Assembly: GCA_020635355.1 (NCBI GenBank)
Contig: JACJZW010000001.1
Coordinates: 248,001 to 312,000 of the forward strand
DNA: 64,000 nucleotides
Direction: 5' to 3'
Origin: Flavobacteriales bacterium
GTDB taxonomy: Bacteria > Bacteroidota > Bacteroidia > NS11-12g > UBA9320
Below the pieces are notes generated by a model, which did not search any database, was not told the origin of the DNA, and saw nothing but the letters and a program-made list of their open reading frames with translations. Shown here in pieces: positions 59,255-64,000 of this stretch. Numbering within the stretch: the first letter of the stretch is position 1; every line of letters starts with the position of its first letter. A program made the translations under genes and the position numbers.

Positions 59255-60216
59255 GCATCTGCGTTCAACGGTGCGATCAGGAAAAAACCATCATTTCCAC
59301 GACTCTGATAGAGGGGCATAAAAATGTATCCATCGTATGGTGAATGGATGCTTCCCTCATCGTTTTGTGCCAGCTCCTCTCCTTTTTTAACCGGCTGGAA
59401 ATTTTCAAATCCCGGCAACATCCGGAAGTTTTCATCTTCCCGAATTCGGTACCGACTGATAATCTTGAAATTTCCTGAAATGTGCTTTGATGAACCTGCC
59501 AATGACTGGCGGTGATAGGCCAAACGAGCATCCTCGGAGTCCTTTAGAATTCCGGTGTGTTCCAACATCGTCCAGATAAAACTCTCATGGCTTTCAAGCG
59601 CAAGCGGACTCTGATGTTGGCCGGCTTCATAGGCCATGCCGATATGTCCCAACTCATTCACATAGCTCAGTAACGTTCCATCCAAAAAGCCCGAAAGTCC
59701 CCCAATTACAGGAAGAGGCAATGGTTGAACAAACTCGATACTCTTAGGAAAAAAGTTCGTCACCACGAACGGTATGGTTGGACTGGAAGTGGTGTGTAAA
59801 TCAATAAGAACAAACTGTCCGGTAGTTACGTCAATAGCTTCCTTTAGGTGGTGGTACACGACGGATAATTCATGATTTTCCGTATGTCGAAGATCGAGGC
59901 GGTTGTAGTGCAAGTCATCCAAATTTTCCCGGGTCCACATCCGGTTTAAGTCCTGGTATAAATATCGCTGGCCCAATCGGCAGGCCTCCATATTTCCTGT
60001 GATGGCCAACAATCTTCCATTCAGCTCAAGATCGTGTTCTTCCAGATAGGCTACCACACGCTGAATGGCGCCAATACCCATTAATTCATTTCCGTGGGTT
60101 CCCCCAACCAACATTAAGGTGTTCCCCCTGTTGGAGTTGCCCAAATCAGCAATTACCCTGGAAATGGAAACCTCATCCTGAAGGAGTTTGATGCTTACAT
60201 CGGATTCTTCTCTCAT
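59251..60216 (-). CDS. Succinylglutamate desuccinylase/aspartoacylase family zinc hydrolase
   Basis: 321 residues of the AstE/AspA branch of the M14 superfamily. Zinc ligands: His and Glu in VGGTHGNELMG near residue 40 and His in LIDLHTTSSPTIPF near residue 140; ITGNMEACRLGQRYL follows the first motif and MAYEAGQHQS holds the probable catalytic Glu. Family members cleave N-acyl amino acids (N-succinylglutamate, N-acetylaspartate). It starts with an ATG overlapping the GCS2-CBS stop by 4 bp, so the two are coupled. The substrate is not readable; a product of the amidoligase is a reasonable guess. Confidence 0.85.
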   Translation of the reverse strand: MREESDVSIKLLQDEVSISRVIADLGNSNRGNTLMLVGGTHGNELMGIGAIQRVVAYLEEHDLELNGRLLAITGNMEACRLGQRYLYQDLNRMWTRENLDDLHYNRLDLRHTENHELSVVYHHLKEAIDVTTGQFVLIDLHTTSSPTIPFVVTNFFPKSIEFVQPLPLPVIGGLSGFLDGTLLSYVNELGHIGMAYEAGQHQSPLALESHESFIWTMLEHTGILKDSEDARLAYHRQSLAGSSKHISGNFKIISRYRIREDENFRMLPGFENFQPVKKGEELAQNDEGSIHSPYDGYIFMPLYQSRGNDGFFLIAPLNADA

Positions 60217-62111
60217 GGACGTTCGGTAAGCATGCCTGTTAACTTCAGTACCTGCATGATGTCACTTTCCGTAATGATACCCAGAAGCCTGTTTTCATCA
60301 TTCACAACCGGCAGCGCATCGGTCCGATTATCTGCCATTAGCTGAATGGCCTCGCGGGTTTGCATGTGCGGATTTGCCTTCGGAAATTCGGTTAACATGA
60401 TGTCCTGTACCAGCATGTCCTCATGGCTGCTTTGTTCAGCCAGATAATGGATGATGCAGTGTGTGTTGATGAGCCCAACCAACTCATGTTTTTCATTTTC
60501 AACCGGTACGTGACGTATATGATGCCAGTGCATGACATTTACCACCAGGTCAATGGGATCATCCTGACGAACGGTATACAAATCCGTTTCCATCACCTCC
60601 TGAACCAGATTAAACTTCTTACGCATGACTTCCATTTCAGCTATGTTTTCCCATGCATCCACTGTTTTGTTTGAATGTTGATTGGCGTACATCTGCTGAG
60701 TAAGCTGGATGCTGGCCTCCAGCGAGGTGCTATCTTTCAGCAACATCCCGAAATTGTTCAACTGCCATCTTGCTCCATTCTGTCGGGAATCCAATCGCGC
60801 TCGAATCACGCCCAAATACCGATCGATGTCCTCTGCAGCGATTCCGCGCATTTCCAGTCCTTTCTTTGCCAATGGTAAGAGCTTGCTTCGAATGAGCGTG
60901 GTGGCTGGCATCACCTTGCCAAACCAATTGAACTGACAATCCAATCCTCGTCGGGCAGCATTGTAAAAATTATACCGAACCTCTTCAAATTCAATGAGTT
61001 CGGGTAGATTTCTGAATTTTTCCGGCAGGGCCACCATCAGCCCCAACCAAAAGGCTGAATTCGCGATTTCATCGGTGAGTGTTGGACCGCTGGGAATGTA
61101 TCGATTCTCAATTCGCAGGTGAGGTTTGCCATTGGTAACACCGTAACAGGCTCGATTCCATTTATACACAGTTCCATTGTGAAGGGCCAGTGCCCTGAGT
61201 TTTGGCACCTTGCCTTGATCCAGTTCTTCCACCGAATCCTCCCCCAGATCGGTAGCAAACAAGAGGTTAAACCGGGAAATATTGTCTTTGTACAACTCGG
61301 TTACCGAATTCTTCAGCCACGAATTACCAAAGGCTACCCGTGGTTCTACCGATCGTACCACATTGTTGGCCTTACGTGTATCCACGCTTTGCTGAAACAG
61401 CGCAATCCGTGTTTCGTGCCAGAGACGTTTACCCATTAAAATGGGTGAGTTAGCCGAAACCGCCAATACCGGTCCCGCAATCAGCTGCGCCCAGTTGTAG
61501 CTGGACACAAAATCATCTGGCTCTAATTGCAAATGAACCTGAAAACTGGTGTTGCAGGCCTCAAAGAGGATGTTGTTGTGCTTGGTGATGAGTTCATCTT
61601 TCCCCACAATGTTGAGTTCAAAATCTTCCCCGCGTTGGGCATAGATCACATCGTTCAAGGCTTTGTACCGCTCATTGGGCGTCATGTGCTCAAAGTTGAG
61701 GTATTGCTTACCCAGTGTGGGCGCAATGCCGGTGAGCAGAATTTTTGTCCCCAGTTTCCCTGCTTTCTCATCTCCTAGTTTGATCAAATCGGCCAGTTGC
61801 TGTTCCAATTCCGACAAACTTTTACCTGAAAATTCAATGGGATCGGAGTTGATTTCCAGATTGAACCGGGCAATCTCTGTGGTATAATGGGGATCGGATA
61901 TGGACTCCAGGATATCCATGTTGTTGGTGGCAGGTCTCCAATTTTGATCCAACAATACCAACTCCTGTTCGGCGCCAATGCGTTGAATGCCGGTTTCAAA
62001 CATGCCTTCACGCAGCATGCGCTCCAATGCTTGAATGTCCCTCAGAAGCAACTTGGTGTACTGCCTCTTTTGAGCGGGGTCAGCAAACTGACTTACGCTG
62101 TGTTCTCCCAT
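60213..62111 (-). CDS. GCS2-like amidoligase fused to tandem CBS domains
   Basis: 632 residues. The first about 480 are a glutamate-cysteine ligase family 2 (GCS2/YbdK-like) domain: RIGAEQELVLLD near residue 43, ARFNLEINSDPIEF, EACNTSFQVHLQLEPDD, RLWHETRIALFQQSVDTR and ENRYIPSGPT. From about residue 510 it carries two CBS repeats, VMETDLYTVRQDDPIDL to THCIIHYL and DIMLTEFPKAN to GIITESDIMQVL, which usually bind adenine nucleotides. It likely joins an amino acid by an ATP-dependent amide bond, regulated by nucleotide. It heads a two-gene operon with the aspartoacylase-like gene. Glutathione synthesis is possible, but no gshB is adjacent. Confidence 0.8.
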   Translation of the reverse strand: MGEHSVSQFADPAQKRQYTKLLLRDIQALERMLREGMFETGIQRIGAEQELVLLDQNWRPATNNMDILESISDPHYTTEIARFNLEINSDPIEFSGKSLSELEQQLADLIKLGDEKAGKLGTKILLTGIAPTLGKQYLNFEHMTPNERYKALNDVIYAQRGEDFELNIVGKDELITKHNNILFEACNTSFQVHLQLEPDDFVSSYNWAQLIAGPVLAVSANSPILMGKRLWHETRIALFQQSVDTRKANNVVRSVEPRVAFGNSWLKNSVTELYKDNISRFNLLFATDLGEDSVEELDQGKVPKLRALALHNGTVYKWNRACYGVTNGKPHLRIENRYIPSGPTLTDEIANSAFWLGLMVALPEKFRNLPELIEFEEVRYNFYNAARRGLDCQFNWFGKVMPATTLIRSKLLPLAKKGLEMRGIAAEDIDRYLGVIRARLDSRQNGARWQLNNFGMLLKDSTSLEASIQLTQQMYANQHSNKTVDAWENIAEMEVMRKKFNLVQEVMETDLYTVRQDDPIDLVVNVMHWHHIRHVPVENEKHELVGLINTHCIIHYLAEQSSHEDMLVQDIMLTEFPKANPHMQTREAIQLMADNRTDALPVVNDENRLLGIITESDIMQVLKLTGMLTERP

Positions 62112-62185
62112 TCCGTAATGTTAATTGTGGTTGACTAAAATACGTTATGCCCAGCGCCCCGTCAACCTTTTGCGCACCTCTTCCC

Positions 62186-64000
62186 TTATTTAGGAACGAT
62201 GTAATTAATCCGTCGATCCAGGAGCATCTGATTAAACCGTCGGATTTCATTGGCTTTCATCGCTTCATACCGGTCCAGCCGGGCGGATAATTCCGACAAC
62301 AATTCATTCTTCAACTGAACAGCTTGTGTTGTTGGTCCGTATGTTCCCATTGAAACCAACATATTGACGTGTGCCAGTTTATTGTTGAGTTTGATCGGAT
62401 AGTTGATCGGGTCCTGCTCACTTCTGAGCTTGGTTTGATAGATATCGTTTCTCAGACTATCCAGTTCGGATTGAATGGCTTTACCCAATAGCTGAAGGCT
62501 GTCTGTTTTGGATAACTCCGAGTGCTTTTTAAGTAGGTCATTGATTTGCGCCGATGTCGTTGCCATTGCATCGAGTGAACGATGGGCAGAATCAAGCGCC
62601 GTAATCACCTCCATCTGAAACGCAAACTTCTCACGAGCATCCTGGGCACTGCCTTCGTCCATGGGATTGTGTTTCAGTTCAAAGGTCTTTTCAAACGTTC
62701 GGTCACCCACCGTCAAACGAAATTTGTAGATACCCGGAGCCGCTGTTGGTCCTCCTGTTCTGCCTGCCCAAAGAATCATCCCCGAAGGCACGTAGGCCTT
62801 GGGGTAGCGTAGATTCCAATCCAAATAATTCATCCCTTTTTGGGGCTTAAATGCCGAGGTATCCTGACCAGATCCTTTCATCGCCCAGGATCTTACTCGT
62901 TTTCCGTCAGATGAGAATACGTCCACCATAAAGGTATCGCTCGGTTTGATGGAATCGGACAGATAGAAGGACAAACCGGCTTTGGATCCATGACAGATAA
63001 AATCACCGTTGGCGTTCACAATTCTCGATCCATCCGGCATCGTCTTACCCGCCTTTCGAACTGCACTTAAATCGTCAATCATCCAAAAACCACGACCTTG
63101 GGTGGCCACAATCAGATCATCGTCCCGTTGACATAAATCCGTAATGGGAACGATGGGCAGATTTAATTGAAACGGCTGCCATTGCTCACCGTTGTTATAG
63201 GAGATGTACATGCCTCGTTCGGTTCCGGCATAGCACAAGCCGCGAACACTTTTATCACACCGAAGGGTTCGGGTGAAATGATTCTCCGGGAGGCCCTTTG
63301 TGCAAAGCTTCCAGGTATCTCCGTAGTCGGCACTCACATAGATGTAAGGGTGATTGTCACCCATTTTATACCCGGTAGCCACCACATAGACATGACCTTT
63401 CTCAAACGGATCACATTCAATTTGATTGATCATTAATCCTTTGGGCATTTTAGGTGGAGTGATGGCGTTCCAATTGGCTCCGTTATCCTTGGTTCTGTAA
63501 ACTAATCCATCGTCCGATCCGGTATAGATCAGCCCCGGTTCCAATTCGGATTCAACCACAGCGAAGATGGTACAGTAGTATTCTACTCCCGTATTATCCT
63601 TGGTAATAGGACCGCCACTGGCTTTTAATTTTTCCGGATCATTGGTGGTGAGATCCGGACTGATCATTTTCCAGCTATTCCCCCCGTCATGACTTACGTG
63701 AAGATGGTTGGAGGCCGCATATAACCTGGTTGAATCATGTGGCGAAAAGAAGAGCGGGAAGTTCCATTGGAAGCGATACTTCATTCCCTCTGCTCCGTAG
63801 CCAAGCGGATTATCCGGCCATACATTAATACCACGGTTGTCGCCTGTCCGATGGTTGCGTCTCGTTAGGTACCCCCCATAACTACCTGCGTACACAATTT
63901 CAGGATTGAGCGGATCCGGCGCAATTGTCGCACTTTCGCCTCCTGCCGTACTCTCCCACTGGCCGGTCAAATGATCCACCCGCATGGTTGAATTATCCTG
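62186..64000 (-). CDS. Sortilin/BNR-repeat (VPS10-like) beta-propeller protein, 5' end beyond window
   Basis: The 3' 605 codons of a larger gene; the frame stays open to the right edge. Repeated beta-propeller motifs of the BNR/sortilin type are seen: LHVSHDGGNSWKMI, VYRTKDNGANWNAI, IYVSADYGDTWKLC and MYISYNNGEQWQPF. After residue about 310 follows a beta-sandwich (ISYNN...KFRLTVGDRTFEKTF) and a helical end. Related Bacteroidota proteins exceed 1000 residues and are exported, often annotated as glycosyl hydrolases without proof. No T9SS sorting domain is seen at the C-terminus (NYIVPK). Confidence 0.8.
   Translation of the reverse strand, partial: QDNSTMRVDHLTGQWESTAGGESATIAPDPLNPEIVYAGSYGGYLTRRNHRTGDNRGINVWPDNPLGYGAEGMKYRFQWNFPLFFSPHDSTRLYAASNHLHVSHDGGNSWKMISPDLTTNDPEKLKASGGPITKDNTGVEYYCTIFAVVESELEPGLIYTGSDDGLVYRTKDNGANWNAITPPKMPKGLMINQIECDPFEKGHVYVVATGYKMGDNHPYIYVSADYGDTWKLCTKGLPENHFTRTLRCDKSVRGLCYAGTERGMYISYNNGEQWQPFQLNLPIVPITDLCQRDDDLIVATQGRGFWMIDDLSAVRKAGKTMPDGSRIVNANGDFICHGSKAGLSFYLSDSIKPSDTFMVDVFSSDGKRVRSWAMKGSGQDTSAFKPQKGMNYLDWNLRYPKAYVPSGMILWAGRTGGPTAAPGIYKFRLTVGDRTFEKTFELKHNPMDEGSAQDAREKFAFQMEVITALDSAHRSLDAMATTSAQINDLLKKHSELSKTDSLQLLGKAIQSELDSLRNDIYQTKLRSEQDPINYPIKLNNKLAHVNMLVSMGTYGPTTQAVQLKNELLSELSARLDRYEAMKANEIRRFNQMLLDRRINYIVPK

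Noticed and set aside
1..64000. CRISPR array, insertion sequence, prophage or replication origin
   Set aside because: No regularly spaced repeats, transposase, integrase, phage structural genes or DnaA-box cluster were found.

Overview
The window is a 64 kb chromosomal segment from a member of the Bacteroidota, most likely a Flavobacteriia-type marine or freshwater aerobe. The evidence is an LpxC-FabZ fusion gene, PorX and C-terminal type IX secretion (T9SS) sorting domains, SusC/RagA-style carboxypeptidase-like TonB receptors, DUF4249, DUF6728 and PepSY-like lipoproteins, and -7 promoter elements of the TAnnTTTG type. Shine-Dalgarno sites are generally absent. It is densely coding (58 protein genes, two tRNAs). 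I see no insertion sequence, prophage, CRISPR array, rRNA or replication origin. Species cannot be fixed from this sequence.

Layout. 1-1.2 kb: end of an Mla-type lipid ABC transporter. 1.3-6.4 kb: SDR oxidoreductase, a T9SS-exported protein, mnmD, a GT2 glycosyltransferase and a GT-C-like membrane protein. 6.4-12.4 kb: a long minus-strand operon HD phosphohydrolase-lpxD-lpxC/fabZ-lpxA-ABC ATPase-DUF4920-cytochrome c lipoprotein (early lipid A synthesis). 12.6-21 kb: porX-tsaE-M28 peptidase-RNA metallohydrolase, then gyrA and a TPR protein. 21.2-31.6 kb: minus-strand TPR gene, M36 metalloprotease, muramidase-like protein, fadD, a redox-dead thioredoxin-fold protein, YugP-like peptidase, DUF6728 and purD. 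31.7-38.1 kb: EamA transporter, XRE regulator with an operator cluster, DUF6580, serC-serA-DUF1015 and a YihY protein. 38.2-38.7 kb: tRNA-Ser followed by an 83-bp duplicated repeat. 38.7-45.5 kb: CDF metal exporter, heme oxygenase, AlkD-like glycosylase, RimK-like ligase, a TonB receptor and a di-heme peroxidase. 45.5-53.6 kb: outer-membrane beta-barrel receptor, PepSY lipoprotein, histidine kinase and response regulator, then DUF4249 and a second receptor. 53.8-56.9 kb: arsenic resistance (arsR, DUF6428, LMW-PTP arsenate reductase, ACR3 pump), tRNA-Arg and an ArsC/Spx-family protein. 57-64 kb: HEAT-like protein, ChaN-like protein, an outer-membrane protein, an aspartoacylase/GCS2-CBS amidoligase pair and the 3' end of a large sortilin/BNR-repeat protein.

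Cell-envelope functions dominate: lipid A synthesis and lipid transport, T9SS control and cargo, TonB receptors and a two-component system. The most interesting less-explained items are the GCS2-CBS plus aspartoacylase gene pair, two competing hairpins ahead of a TPR gene, the tRNA-Ser-linked repeats, a heptamer array at the end of the ACR3 gene, and the operator cluster of the XRE regulator. Nothing here proves a wholly new system; the amidoligase/deacylase pair is the best candidate for uncharacterised chemistry.
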